NCBI RefSeq assembly: GCF_000215105.1
Contig: NC_015588.1
Span: 2,170,001-2,234,000 of the forward strand
Direction of reading: 5' to 3'
Length of the DNA stretch: 64,000 nt
DNA from: Isoptericola variabilis 225
Lineage (GTDB): Bacteria; Actinomycetota; Actinomycetes; Actinomycetales; Cellulomonadaceae
The position numbers and the translations under genes were made by a program. The first letter of the stretch is position 1. The number at the start of each line of letters is the position of its first letter. The notes beneath the pieces are model-generated. The model was not told the origin of the DNA. It made no database searches and saw only the letters and a program-made list of their open reading frames with translations. Of this stretch, positions 9,213-18,056 are shown in pieces.

Positions 9213-9611
9213 TCAGGCCTGCTCGATCTCGGCGACCGACCGCAGGATGCAGAACTCGTTGCCCTCGGGGTCGGCGAGCACGACCCACCCGGTGCCCGGG
9301 CCCGCGATGCCGCGGTGGTCGGCGACCTGCGTCGCCCCGAGCTCGAGCAGCCAGGCGAGCTCGTCGTCGCGCCGCCGCTCGGTCGGGCGCAGGTCGAAGT
9401 GCATCCGGTTCTTGACCGTCTTGCCCTCCGGGACGTTCTGGAACAGCAGGGCCTGCCCCTCGCCGTCGGGGTCGACGATCCCGACCTCGGCGTCGCCCGG
9501 CGAGCCGGGCTCATCGGGATCGTCGACGTAGCCGAGGACCTGCTTCCACCACTGTGCCTGCGCGTACGCGTCCCGGCAGTCGATCGTCACGTGCGAGATG
9601 AAGGCCACCAT
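9213..9611 (-). CDS. VOC/glyoxalase-fold protein
   Basis: A 132-residue protein with the two beta-alpha-beta-beta-beta modules of the vicinal oxygen chelate fold: MVAFISHVTIDCRDAYAQAQWWKQVLGY at the N-terminus and VVLADPEGNEFCILRS at the C-terminus. Conserved His, Glu and Asp positions (HVTID, MHFDL, DPEGNEFC) fit a metal site. Actinobacteria carry many such proteins, from glyoxalases to antibiotic-binding proteins, and the specific role cannot be deduced. I chose ATG 9611 because the six residues before it are Arg-rich and not family-like. Confidence 0.85.
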   Translation of the reverse strand: MVAFISHVTIDCRDAYAQAQWWKQVLGYVDDPDEPGSPGDAEVGIVDPDGEGQALLFQNVPEGKTVKNRMHFDLRPTERRRDDELAWLLELGATQVADHRGIAGPGTGWVVLADPEGNEFCILRSVAEIEQA

Positions 9612-9732
9612 GCGCCGACGGTCCCACACGGCGCCCGCGAGCGCACGGACATTGCGACGCGCTCGCGCGTCGCCGCGTCAACGGTGGCGTCACCTCGGCG
9701 GGCGCGGCGCGCGTGCGCGCTACGGTCGTGCC

Positions 9733-10353
9733 GTGACACCGACCATCCGGCCGGCGCGGCTCGATCCTGCGGGCCTGGCCGCCGACGCGGCGGCGTGCGC
9801 CGCGATCTACGCCCCGTACGTGACGGGCACGTCCACGAGCTTCGAGGAGGTGCCGCCGTCGGCCGAGGAGATGGCGGCGCGCATCGCCGCGTGCTCGGCG
9901 ACGCACGCCTGGCTCGTCGCCGAGCGGCCTCACGGCGAGCAGCCCAACGGCGAGCAGCCCAACGGCGAGCGGCGCGACGGCGAGATCCTCGGCTACGCGT
10001 ACGGCAGCGCGTACCGCGCCCGCCCGGCGTACCGGTGGACGGCGGAGGTCACGGTCTACCTGGCGCACGACGCCCCGCGGCGCACGGGCGCCGGACGCGC
10101 CCTGTACGACGCCCTGCTGACGCGGCTCGCCGAGCGCGGCTACCACCGGGCGATGGCGGGCGTCACGCTGCCGAACGACGCGAGCGTCGGGCTGCACCGT
10201 GCGGTCGGGTTCACCGAGATCGGCACCGAGCGCCGCGTCGGGTGGAAGCTCGGCGCGTGGCGCGACGTCCTGCGCCTCCAGCGCGACCTCGAGGTGCCCG
10301 ACGGGCGGGAAGGCGGCGGGAAAGAGCGCGCCGCGCCGGCCGAGCCCCGCTAG
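9733..10353 (+). CDS. GNAT acetyltransferase, phosphinothricin acetyltransferase-like
   Basis: A 206-residue protein resembling the PAT/methionine sulfoximine acetyltransferase group: AAAIYAPYVTGTSTSFEEVPPSAEEMAARI at about 22-50, GYAYGSAYRARPAYRWTAEVTVYL at about 90-113, and the CoA loop RRTGAGRALYDALL. An unusual hydrophilic insertion near residues 66-84 is encoded by three-and-a-half 15-base tandem repeats (repeating GEQPN) and sits in a surface-loop position. The start is GTG 9733. Whether it modifies phosphinothricin-like amino acids or another amine is unknown. Confidence 0.85.
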   Translation: MTPTIRPARLDPAGLAADAAACAAIYAPYVTGTSTSFEEVPPSAEEMAARIAACSATHAWLVAERPHGEQPNGEQPNGERRDGEILGYAYGSAYRARPAYRWTAEVTVYLAHDAPRRTGAGRALYDALLTRLAERGYHRAMAGVTLPNDASVGLHRAVGFTEIGTERRVGWKLGAWRDVLRLQRDLEVPDGREGGGKERAAPAEPR

Positions 10354-10362
10354 CGTGACGGC

Positions 10363-10744
10363 GTGACCTTCACCGTCCGCCGCACCGTGCTCGACGACGC
10401 GCCCGCGGCCCGCCGCCTCGGCGCCGAGGCGTTCGGCGGTTCCGCCCAGCAGCCCCCGCCCGACCCGCGGCTTCGCGAGCTGGACGCGCGGGTCGGGCTA
10501 CGACCGCACGACCACGATCGAGGTCGACGACGTCGTGCGCGTCGTGCCCGACGACGTCCCGCCGTCGGACCCGGCCGCCGACCGGCTCACGTTCACGTCG
10601 GCCGGGATCGCGCAGGCGTACGCGGGCGCGCAGTCGTGCGCGAACCTGCGCCTCGCGGGCCACCTCACGGGCCCGACCGGCGACGACGCGCTCTGGGACG
10701 CGCTGTGGGGCGGCCGCCAGGTCCACGTCCGCGACTACTTCTGA
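10363..10744 (+). pseudogene. Degraded Eis-like/GNAT gene: N-terminal scrap joined out of frame to a C-terminal domain
   Basis: The frame opening with GTG 10363 encodes a GNAT-like start (VTFTVRRTVLDDAPAARRLGAEAFGG) and then turns into Arg-rich nonsense. From about 10490 a different frame reads GSGYDRTTTIEVDDVVRVV and continues to a stop at 10744, ending LWDALWGGRQVHVRDYF. That second part looks like the C-terminal carrier-like domain of an Eis-type acetyltransferase, but the match is weak. Family proteins are around 400 residues, so the central acetyltransferase core appears deleted and the ends joined out of frame. A sequencing error alone would not restore the missing core. Confidence 0.5.
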
Positions 10745-10763
10745 CGCGGCTACGGTGGTGCCC

Positions 10764-11456
10764 GTGACGACCTTCCGCGAGCGCCTGCGCGACCTGCCGG
10801 TCTTCCCCGAAGACCTGCCCGGGTGGGAGGTCGCCGACCTCGACGCCCTGCCCGCGACGCCGCACGAGCTCTTCGTCGCGTGGTTCGACGACGCCGTCGA
10901 CGCCGGCCTGCTCGCCCCGCACGCCGCGACGCTCTCGACGACCGACGCCGCGGGCCGCGTGCACGCACGGACGCTGATCTGCAAGGAGGTGACCGACGAC
11001 GGCTGGTGGTTCGCCGGGCACGCCGACAGCCCCAAGGGCCGCGACCTCGAGTCGAACCCGCACGCCGCGCTCACGTTCTTCTGGCGCGAGCTCGGCCGCC
11101 AGGTGCGCGTGAGCGGACCGGTGACGCCCGACGCCGAGGCCGGCGCCGCGGACTTCCGCGCCCGCCCGGACGCCTCGCGCGCCGCCGGGCTCGTGGGGCG
11201 CCAGAGCGAGCCGCTCGGCTCGCTCGCCGAGCACCGTGCCGCGTGGGCCGACGCGCTCGAGCGCGTACGCGCCGAGCCCGCGCTGGTCGCGCCGACGTGG
11301 ACCGCGTGGGTGCTCGCGCCGACCGAGGTCGAGTTCTGGGCGACCGGGACGGGCACGGGGCAGACCCGCGTGCGCTACCGCACCGACCTCGCCGCCTCCC
11401 TCGAGGCCGGCGACCGCACACCCGCCCCCTGGACCAAGGAGCTGCTGTGGCCGTGA
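10764..11456 (+). CDS. Pyridoxamine 5'-phosphate oxidase (PNPOx) family protein
   Basis: A 230-residue flavoenzyme-like protein. The FMN-binding split barrel is visible in HAATLSTTDAAGRVHARTLICKEV (about 55-80), DSPKGRDLESNPHAALTFFWRELGRQVRVSGPV (about 95-127) and the C-terminal TRVRYRTD. The layout is that of pyridoxine/pyridoxamine phosphate oxidases, but actinobacterial paralogues include other FMN- or F420-dependent oxidoreductases, so vitamin B6 synthesis is only one possibility. GTG 10764 is preferred; GTG 10755 adds three residues. The 3' end overlaps the next gene by four bases. Confidence 0.8.
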   Translation: MTTFRERLRDLPVFPEDLPGWEVADLDALPATPHELFVAWFDDAVDAGLLAPHAATLSTTDAAGRVHARTLICKEVTDDGWWFAGHADSPKGRDLESNPHAALTFFWRELGRQVRVSGPVTPDAEAGAADFRARPDASRAAGLVGRQSEPLGSLAEHRAAWADALERVRAEPALVAPTWTAWVLAPTEVEFWATGTGTGQTRVRYRTDLAASLEAGDRTPAPWTKELLWP

Positions 11457-12214
11457 CCCCCGCCGACGACGCCCGCGACGACGCCGTGCCGGCCGACGTC
11501 CCCGCCGACGTGCCCGCCGACGTCCCCGCCGACGTCGTGAAGCACGCGCGCGACGACGCCGCCGCGGCGCTCGACGCGCTGCTCGCCGTCGTGCGCGCAC
11601 ACGACGACGCGACGTGGCGCGAGCCGTCGCCCCTGCCCGGCTGGACGCGCGGCCACGTGCTCGCGCACGTCGAGGGCGTCGCCGGTGCGCTGGCCCGCCA
11701 GGCGGAGTACGCGCGGCGCGGCGAGAAGGTCGCCCCGTACGACGGCGGGCAGGCCGGCCGGGACGCCGCGATCGAGGCGGGCTCGACGCGCACGACGGCC
11801 GAGCACGTCGCCGCGCTCGAGGCGGCACGGTCGCGGCTCGCCGCGGCGTGGCCGGAGCCGGGCGACGCGCTGTGGTCGGCGCCGGTCGCCTACCGCGACG
11901 GGGTGCTCACGGGGGCGCTGCTCGCCTGGTGGCGCGAGGCGCGCATCCACGCGGTCGACGCGACGGCCGGCCTGCCGGACGCGATCGGGCTCGACACCTG
12001 GGACGAGCGCTTCCGCGCGCACCTGGCCGACTTCCTCGCCGTCCGGCTGCCCGACGACGCGGCCGACGTCGAGCTCGTCGGCGCGCCCGCCGACGTGGCC
12101 GCGTGGCTCGCCGGCCGCACGCCCGCGGGCGAGGTGGCCGCGCGCCGCGGCGGCGACGTCGTGCCGCTGCCGGACCTCGGCCCGTGGCCGTCCTCGGCCG
12201 CCCCGAAGGCCTGA
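11453..12214 (+). CDS. Mycothiol-dependent maleylpyruvate isomerase family protein
   Basis: A 253-residue DinB-fold protein of the MDMPI_N type: ALDALLAVVRAHDDATWREPSPLPGWTRGHVLAHV carries the metal-binding His of the four-helix bundle, with a second His in AWWREARIHAVDATAGL. The family uses mycothiol as cofactor or leaving group; many members are not true maleylpyruvate isomerases. GTG 11453 forms a GTGA overlap with the upstream stop, so translation is coupled to the PNPOx-like gene. Right after the start come four 12-base tandem repeats encoding ADVP-ADVP-ADVP-ADV, an unusual flexible leader. Confidence 0.8.
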   Translation: MTPADDARDDAVPADVPADVPADVPADVVKHARDDAAAALDALLAVVRAHDDATWREPSPLPGWTRGHVLAHVEGVAGALARQAEYARRGEKVAPYDGGQAGRDAAIEAGSTRTTAEHVAALEAARSRLAAAWPEPGDALWSAPVAYRDGVLTGALLAWWREARIHAVDATAGLPDAIGLDTWDERFRAHLADFLAVRLPDDAADVELVGAPADVAAWLAGRTPAGEVAARRGGDVVPLPDLGPWPSSAAPKA

Positions 12215-12248
12215 CCTGCGGCGTCGCTCGGGCGCCCTCGACGCGGCG

Positions 12249-12264
12249 TGTGACGTACGTCACT
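12249..12264. promoter_or_regulatory. CRP/GlxR-type operator, distal site
   Basis: TGTGACGTACGTCACT fits the CRP-family consensus TGTGA-N6-TCACA at 9 of 10 positions. It lies 72 bases upstream of the mqo start. In actinobacteria the matching regulator is the cAMP receptor GlxR/Crp. Confidence 0.65.
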
Positions 12265-12301
12265 GCAGGTCAGCGACCTGTGTGACGTTGCTCTCATTCT
12301 T

Positions 12302-12317
12302 TGTGACAGTTTTCACG
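12302..12317. promoter_or_regulatory. CRP/GlxR-type operator, proximal site
   Basis: TGTGACAGTTTTCACG fits TGTGA-N6-TCACA at 9 of 10 positions. It is centred 53 bases from the distal box, about five helical turns, so both sites would face the same side of the DNA. It ends 19 bases before the mqo start codon, a position more typical of repression. Confidence 0.65.
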
Positions 12318-12336
12318 AAAGCCGTACGATGGCGGC

Positions 12337-13923
12337 GTGACCTCGCCTGCACAGACCCCCCGGGACGCCGCCTCGCTCGTCCAGAAGGACACGGTCGACG
12401 TCGTCCTGATCGGTGGCGGCATCATGAGCGCCACGCTCGGCACGCTGATCCAGCAGCTCGAGCCGACGTGGTCGATCCGCATCTACGAGCGCCTCGACGA
12501 CGTCGCGCTCGAGTCGTCGAACCCGTGGAACAACGCGGGCACGGGGCACGCCGCGCTGTGCGAGCTCAACTACACCCCCGAGCGCCCCGACGGGTCGATC
12601 GACATCTCCAAGGCGGTGAGGATCAACGAGCAGTTCGAGGCCTCTCGCGAGCTGTGGCACCACCTGCTCGCGACCGGGCGCCTGGCGGACGACTCCTTCA
12701 TCCACCGCACCCCGCACATGACGTTCGTGCGCGGCGAGGAGAACGTCGACTACCTGCGCCGCCGCCACGCGACACTGAGCGCGCACCCGCTGTTCCGCGA
12801 CCTCGAGTTCACGACGGACCGCTCGGTCATCGCGCAGTGGGCTCCGCTGCTCACGGAGGACCGCGACCCGTCCGAACCGGTCGCCGCGACGCGCTCGACG
12901 GCCGGAACGGACATCGACTTCGGCAACCTCACGCGCCAGCTCGTCGCGGCCATGGTGGACCAGGGCGCCGAGCTCTTCCTCCAGCACGAGGTCCGCTCGA
13001 TCAAGCGCACGCGCGACGGCCGCTGGCGCCTGCGCGTCAAGGACCGCTCGTGGAACGCCCCGCAGCGCCGCAGCACCGTCACCGCGCGGTTCGTGTTCGT
13101 CGGCGCGGGCGGCGGCGCGCTGCCGCTGCTGCAGTCGGCCGGCATCCCGGAGATCAAGGGCTTCGGCGGCTTCCCCATCTCGGGCGAGTTCCTGCGCACC
13201 TCCAACCCCGAGGTCGTCGCCCGGCACCACGCCAAGGTCTACGGCAAGGCCGACGTCGGCGCGCCGCCTATGTCGGTGCCGCACCTCGACACGCGCGTCG
13301 TCGACGGCAAGACGTACCTCATGTTCGGCCCCTACGCCGGCTTCAGCCCCAAGTACCTCAAGAAGGGCAAGTACCTGGGCCTGATCACGTCGCTGCGTCT
13401 CGACAACCTCGGCTCGATGATCGGGGCGGGCCTGAAGAACCTCGACCTCACCCGGTACCTCGTCGGCCAGCTCGCCGCCGCGCCGGAGACGAAGTTCCAC
13501 GCGCTGCAGCAGTTCATGCCGACCGCGCACCCCAAGGACTGGGAGAAGATCACCGCCGGCCAGCGCGTCCAGGTCATCAAGAAGGACGCCGACGGCAAGG
13601 GCGTGCTGCAGTTCGGTACCGAGGTCGTCGCCTCGGCCGACGGCTCGATCGCGGGTCTGCTCGGCGCCTCGCCGGGCGCCTCGACCGCGGTCTCGGCCAT
13701 GGTCGACGTGCTCAAGCGGTGCTTCCCCGACCGGTTCCGCACGTGGCGCGGCACGCTCGCCTCCATGATGCCGAGCCTCGACGGCGGCGTCCCGGCCGAC
13801 GCCCGCGAGATCGAGACGACGCAGGACGCGGCCGCCGAGCTCTCGGCCGCCGAGATCACGCCGGGCCCCGACGGGGTGCTGCCGGCGTCGGTGTACGAGT
13901 CGCACGCCGACTCGCGCCTCTGA
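12337..13923 (+). CDS. mqo: Malate:quinone oxidoreductase
   Basis: A 528-residue peripheral membrane flavoprotein that oxidises malate to oxaloacetate and passes electrons to the quinone pool, joining the TCA cycle to respiration. The FAD Rossmann motif is VVLIGGGIMSATLGTL near residue 22. Characteristic Mqo stretches follow: LESSNPWNNAGTGHAALCELNY, TDIDFGNLTRQL, VGAGGGALPLLQSAGIPEIKGFGGFP and GASPGASTAVSAMVDVL. The length is normal for the family. The start is GTG 12337. Two CRP-type boxes in the 122-base upstream gap suggest cAMP/GlxR control by carbon source. Confidence 0.97.
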   Translation: MTSPAQTPRDAASLVQKDTVDVVLIGGGIMSATLGTLIQQLEPTWSIRIYERLDDVALESSNPWNNAGTGHAALCELNYTPERPDGSIDISKAVRINEQFEASRELWHHLLATGRLADDSFIHRTPHMTFVRGEENVDYLRRRHATLSAHPLFRDLEFTTDRSVIAQWAPLLTEDRDPSEPVAATRSTAGTDIDFGNLTRQLVAAMVDQGAELFLQHEVRSIKRTRDGRWRLRVKDRSWNAPQRRSTVTARFVFVGAGGGALPLLQSAGIPEIKGFGGFPISGEFLRTSNPEVVARHHAKVYGKADVGAPPMSVPHLDTRVVDGKTYLMFGPYAGFSPKYLKKGKYLGLITSLRLDNLGSMIGAGLKNLDLTRYLVGQLAAAPETKFHALQQFMPTAHPKDWEKITAGQRVQVIKKDADGKGVLQFGTEVVASADGSIAGLLGASPGASTAVSAMVDVLKRCFPDRFRTWRGTLASMMPSLDGGVPADAREIETTQDAAAELSAAEITPGPDGVLPASVYESHADSRL

Positions 13924-13932
13924 CGGGAGGGC

Positions 13933-14592
13933 TCAGGCCGCCGCGGGCAGCGGCTTGGCCCACTCGCGCACGTGCACGACGACGGTGCGCCCGTCCGCGC
14001 GGGCGTCCAGTCCCTGCTCGGTGAGCGCCGCGACGACCCGCCCGACGACGTCGCGCACCGCGGCCTCGGCGCGAGCCTCGTCGGCGCGGAGCACGCCGCA
14101 CCGCACGACCAGCCGGCCAGCGGCGAGCTGCTCGAGGTCGGGCTGCGTCACCAGGGCGTAGGCGCCGCCGTCGGGCAGCACCTCGCGCAGCTCCGCCTCA
14201 CCGCACTCGCGGCAGCACGAGAAGCCCAGGCGTGCGGCGACACCCTCGCGCCCGAGCGCGGCGAACGCGCGCTCGACGCGGACGTGGTCGCTCGCGGCCG
14301 GGTCGGCCTGCGCGAGCGCCGCCGCCCGGACGTCCCACTCGTGGCGCACGACGCGCTCGACGCTGCCCGCGCTCGGCGCGTCGTCGGCCAGCGCGGCGAG
14401 CTCGAGCGCACGGCCGAGCACCTGCTCGAACGTGCAGCACCCGGCGCGGACCATGGCCCGGGCGGTGCTGCGCACGTCGGCGAGGACGTCGTCCGCGGTC
14501 AGCTCGACGGCCTCCGCCTCGTCGCCCCAGGAGCCCTCCGCGACATCGGCGGCATCGGCTGCGACACCCGGTGAGAACTCGTTCGTGCTCAT
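13933..14592 (-). CDS. Uncharacterised DUF6891-like protein
   Basis: A 219-residue soluble acidic protein. The stretch VERAFAALGREGVAARLGFSCCRECGEAEL resembles the core of DUF6891 proteins, in which a first half binds and a C-terminal half is mixed alpha/beta. The cysteines in CCTFEQVL and SCCREC could bind a metal, which is an inference. No function is known to me. ATG 14592 (MSTNEFSPG) is preferred because the upstream in-frame extension is Arg/Pro-rich. It is convergent with mqo, with nine bases between the stops. Confidence 0.55.
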   Translation of the reverse strand: MSTNEFSPGVAADAADVAEGSWGDEAEAVELTADDVLADVRSTARAMVRAGCCTFEQVLGRALELAALADDAPSAGSVERVVRHEWDVRAAALAQADPAASDHVRVERAFAALGREGVAARLGFSCCRECGEAELREVLPDGGAYALVTQPDLEQLAAGRLVVRCGVLRADEARAEAAVRDVVGRVVAALTEQGLDARADGRTVVVHVREWAKPLPAAA

Positions 14593-14657
14593 GCATCCAC
14601 GGTAGGTCGGCACGCCCGCACGGCGAGGTGCCACGCCGGGCGCGTACGGTGTGGCCC

Positions 14658-15704
14658 ATGACGGATCCCGCACAGGTCGAGCTCGGCGTCGACACGTTCG
14701 GCGACGTGACGTTAGACGACGACGGCAGGCCCAAGAGCCAGGCGCAGGTGCTGCGCGACCTCGTCGAGCAGGGCGTCCTGGCCGACCAGGTCGGGCTCGA
14801 CGTCATCGGCGTCGGCGAGCACCACCGGGAGGACTTCGCCGTCTCGGCGCCCGAGGTCGTGCTCGCGGCGATCGCGGCGCGCACGACGCGGATCCGCCTC
14901 GCCTCGGCGGTGACCGTGCTCAGCTCGGACGACCCGGTGCGCGTGCACCAGCGCTTCGCGACGCTCGACGGCGTCTCCGGCGGCCGGGCCGAGGTCATCC
15001 TCGGCCGGGGGTCGTTCGTCGAGTCGTTCCCGCTCTTCGGCTACGACCTCGAGCAGTACGAGGAGCTGTTCTCCGAGAAGCTCGACCTCTTCGCCGCGCT
15101 GCTGCCGCAGAAGCCGGTCACGTGGTCGGGGCGGCTGCGGCCGGCGCTGACGGGGCAGCGGGTGTACCCGCTCGTGGAGCACGGGCCGCTGCGCACGTGG
15201 GTCGGCGTCGGCGGCAACCCCGAGTCCGTCGTGCGCGCCGCGCGCTACGGCCTGCCGCTCGTGCTCGCGATCATCGGCGGCAGCCCGTCGCACTTCGTGC
15301 CGCTCGTGCAGCTGTACCACCGGGCTCTCGACACGCTCGGCCGCGAGCGGCTTCCGGTCGCGGTCCACTCCCCCGGCCACGTCGCCCCCACCGACGAGGA
15401 GGCCAAGGAGCAGCTCTGGCCGCACTACCAGGTCATGACCGAGCGGATCGGCCGCGAGCGCGGCTGGGGCCCGACGACGCGCAGCCACTTCGAGATGGCC
15501 GCGAGCCGCGAGGGCGCGCTCTACGTCGGCTCCCCCGAGACCGTCGCGCAGAAGATCGCGCGGACGGTGCGCGAGCTCGGCCTCGCGCGCTTCGACCTCA
15601 AGTACTCGAACGGCACGCTGCCGCACGCGGCGATGATGCGGTCGATCGAGCTGTACGGCACGCAGGTCGCCCCGCGCGTGCGCGAGCTGCTCAGCGGCGG
15701 CTGA
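14658..15704 (+). CDS. LLM class flavin-dependent oxidoreductase
   Basis: A 348-residue bacterial luciferase-like monooxygenase. Family landmarks are QVGLDVIGVGEHHREDFAVSAPEVVLAAIAARTTRIRLASAV (about 48-90), HQRFATLDGVSGGRAEVILGRG (about 97-118) and WVGVGGNPESVVRAARYGLPLVLAI. Such enzymes use reduced FMN or F420; cofactor and substrate cannot be decided here. The 3' end overlaps the convergent ketopantoate reductase-like gene by 14 bases. Confidence 0.9.
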   Translation: MTDPAQVELGVDTFGDVTLDDDGRPKSQAQVLRDLVEQGVLADQVGLDVIGVGEHHREDFAVSAPEVVLAAIAARTTRIRLASAVTVLSSDDPVRVHQRFATLDGVSGGRAEVILGRGSFVESFPLFGYDLEQYEELFSEKLDLFAALLPQKPVTWSGRLRPALTGQRVYPLVEHGPLRTWVGVGGNPESVVRAARYGLPLVLAIIGGSPSHFVPLVQLYHRALDTLGRERLPVAVHSPGHVAPTDEEAKEQLWPHYQVMTERIGRERGWGPTTRSHFEMAASREGALYVGSPETVAQKIARTVRELGLARFDLKYSNGTLPHAAMMRSIELYGTQVAPRVRELLSGG

Positions 15705-16662
15705 CGCGGGCGGCGAGCCGGCCGAGCAGCTCGTCGAGCACGGGCGTCGCGATCCCGTGCGCGGCCGCGCGGCGGGCGACCGCCCCGCCGATCGCGTCGA
15801 GCTCGCCCGGGCGCCCGGCCTCGAGGTCCGCCTGCAGCGAGGAGCGCATGGTCCGGTGGAAGCCCCGGAGGATGCCGAGCAGCTCGTCGCCCGTGGTCGG
15901 CACGCCCTCCGCGGTCGCGACCGCGGCGACCTCGGCGAGCAGCGCGGCTGCGAGCGCCGGGTCGGCGTCGAGCGCGTCGCCGACGCCCGAGCGCCACGTC
16001 GACGTGAGCAGCGCGTGCGGGGCGAGGAAGCGCAGCTTCTTCCACAGCACCTCGGCCTCGGTGCCGCCCGTGGTGACCTCGATGCCGGTGTCCCGCAGGG
16101 CACGCACGACGTGCAGGTCGGCCGCCGCGTCGGGCACGACGACGCGCAGCAGGTCGCCGCGGTGGCGCACGGTGAGCGCGCCGGTGTCGCCCCCGTGGTC
16201 GTGCCCGGTGCGCAGCGTCTCGCCCGCGATGGTCGCGCCCACGACCGGCGGGCCGTCCGCCGGCGCCCCGGGACGCCCGTCGCGCACAGCCCTGCGCAGC
16301 ACGTTCATGTGCTCGAGCCCGTTGAGCAGCGCCACGACCTCGGTCGGCCGCGCGGCCGCGACGAGCTCGGCGGCGGCCGGCACGCCCTCGGCCTTGACCG
16401 CGACGACGACGCGCGCGCCGCGCGGGACCGCCGTCGTCGCGTGCAGCGGCGCGTGCCACGACCCGAACCGGTCGGTCACGATCTCGAGCCCGTGCTCCGC
16501 GACGCGGCGCGCGGTGCGCTCGCGGCCGACGAGCACGACCTCGTGCCGGGCGCGCTGGAGGAAGGCCGCCACGAGCCCGCCGATCGCGCCGGGGCCGACG
16601 ACGGCGATCACGGGGTTGCGCGGGTCGCCCGCCGGTGCGGGCCCGCGGTCGGGGCTGGTCAT
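15691..16662 (-). CDS. Ketopantoate reductase (PanE/ApbA) family protein
   Basis: A 323-residue NADPH-dependent reductase. The N-terminal Rossmann motif is [29 protein letters not shown]. The catalytic Lys lies in [14 protein letters not shown] (family VKA), the [14 protein letters not shown] segment is the conserved LQNG-like loop, and the C-terminal helical domain contains [14 protein letters not shown]. Annotation as 2-dehydropantoate 2-reductase is usual, but other 2-oxo acid reductases share this fold. ATG 16662 overlaps the pntB stop (ATGA), so it is the last gene of the coupled pntA-pntB unit, where its NADPH need fits transhydrogenase output. Confidence 0.85.
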   Translation of the reverse strand: MTSPDRGPAPAGDPRNPVIAVVGPGAIGGLVAAFLQRARHEVVLVGRERTARRVAEHGLEIVTDRFGSWHAPLHATTAVPRGARVVVAVKAEGVPAAAELVAAARPTEVVALLNGLEHMNVLRRAVRDGRPGAPADGPPVVGATIAGETLRTGHDHGGDTGALTVRHRGDLLRVVVPDAAADLHVVRALRDTGIEVTTGGTEAEVLWKKLRFLAPHALLTSTWRSGVGDALDADPALAAALLAEVAAVATAEGVPTTGDELLGILRGFHRTMRSSLQADLEAGRPGELDAIGGAVARRAAAHGIATPVLDELLGRLAARVSRR

Positions 16663-18056
16663 AGTGCCTGGATGATCCTCTCGACCTGGTCCTTCGCGTC
16701 GCCGAACAGCATCGCGGTGTTCTCCCGGAAGAACAGCGGGTTCTGCACGCCCGCGTAGCCGGTGGCCATCGAGCGCTTGAACACGACGACGTCGCGCGCC
16801 CTCCACACCTCGAGGACCGGCATGCCCGCGATGGGCGAGCGCGGGTCCTCCTGCGCCGCGGGGTTGACGGTGTCGTTGGCGCCGATGACGAGCACGACGT
16901 CGGTGTCCGGGAAGTCGCCGTTGATCTCGTCCATGCCGAGGACGACGTCGTAGGGCACCTTGGCCTCGGCGAGCAGCACGTTCATGTGGCCCGGGAGGCG
17001 GCCCGCCACGGGGTGCACCGCGAACCGCACGCGGACGCCGCGGTCGCGCAGCTTCTCGACGAGGTCGGCGACGGGGTACTGCGCCTTGGCCACGGCCATG
17101 CCGTACCCGGGCACGACGATCACGGAGCCGGCGTTGGTCAGCAGCTCGGCGACCTCGGCCGCGAAGGTCTCGCGGTGCTCGCCCTGCTCGCCGGCGGCCG
17201 CGACCGTGCCGCCCTCGGCGCCGAACCCGCCGAGGATGACGGACACGAACGACCGGTTCATGGCCCGGCACATGAGGTACGACAGGATCGCGCCGGACGC
17301 GCCCACGAGCGCGCCGGTGATGATGAGCAGGTCGTTGCCCAGCATGAAGCCCGCCGCGGCCGCGGCCCACCCCGAGTAGGAGTTGAGCATCGACACCACG
17401 ACGGGCATGTCGCCGCCGCCGATCGACGCGACGAGGTGCCAGCCGAGCGCGAGGGCGATCACGGTCATGAGGATCAGCGGCACCAGCCCGGCGCCGGAGC
17501 CCGCCGCACCGAGGTACCACGCCAGCAGGGCCGCCGACGCGACGACGGCCGCGAGGTTGAGCCAGTGGCGTCCCGGCAGCATGAGCGGCGCGGACCGCAC
17601 GCGCGCCGAGAGCTTGAGGTAGGCCACGACCGAGCCGGTGAACGTGACGGCGCCGATGAAGACGCCGAGGAACACCTCGACGAGGTGGACGGTGTCAGCG
17701 CCGGGCTCGGACAGGGCGGAGCCGAAGCCCACGAGCACCGCCGCGACGCCCACGAACGAGTGCAGGAGCGCGATGAGCTCGGGCATCTGCGTCATCTCGA
17801 CGTTCCTGGCCCGCCAGGTGCCGACCGTCGCGCCGACCACGAGCACGACGAGGATGAGCGCCGCGGTCACCTGCCACGGGCGGGCCGACTGCGCGAGCGC
17901 GAGCGCGACGGTCGCGGCGAGCGCGAGCGCCATGCCGATCATGCCGAGCACGTTGCCGCGGCGCGCCGACTCCTGCCGCGACAGCCCCGCGAGCGAGAGG
18001 ATGAACAGGATGCCGGCCACGACGTACGTCGCCTGCACCACCGACGTCGTGCTCAC
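16659..18056 (-). CDS. pntB: NAD(P) transhydrogenase subunit beta
   Basis: A 465-residue membrane subunit of the proton-translocating transhydrogenase, which reduces NADP+ with NADH using the proton gradient. About nine hydrophobic segments fill residues 1-270 (domain II). The C-terminal NADP(H)-binding domain III contains [53 protein letters not shown] and [17 protein letters not shown], all diagnostic. The GTG start at 18056 overlaps the pntA stop by four bases. Confidence 0.97.
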   Translation of the reverse strand: MSTTSVVQATYVVAGILFILSLAGLSRQESARRGNVLGMIGMALALAATVALALAQSARPWQVTAALILVVLVVGATVGTWRARNVEMTQMPELIALLHSFVGVAAVLVGFGSALSEPGADTVHLVEVFLGVFIGAVTFTGSVVAYLKLSARVRSAPLMLPGRHWLNLAAVVASAALLAWYLGAAGSGAGLVPLILMTVIALALGWHLVASIGGGDMPVVVSMLNSYSGWAAAAAGFMLGNDLLIITGALVGASGAILSYLMCRAMNRSFVSVILGGFGAEGGTVAAAGEQGEHRETFAAEVAELLTNAGSVIVVPGYGMAVAKAQYPVADLVEKLRDRGVRVRFAVHPVAGRLPGHMNVLLAEAKVPYDVVLGMDEINGDFPDTDVVLVIGANDTVNPAAQEDPRSPIAGMPVLEVWRARDVVVFKRSMATGYAGVQNPLFFRENTAMLFGDAKDQVERIIQAL

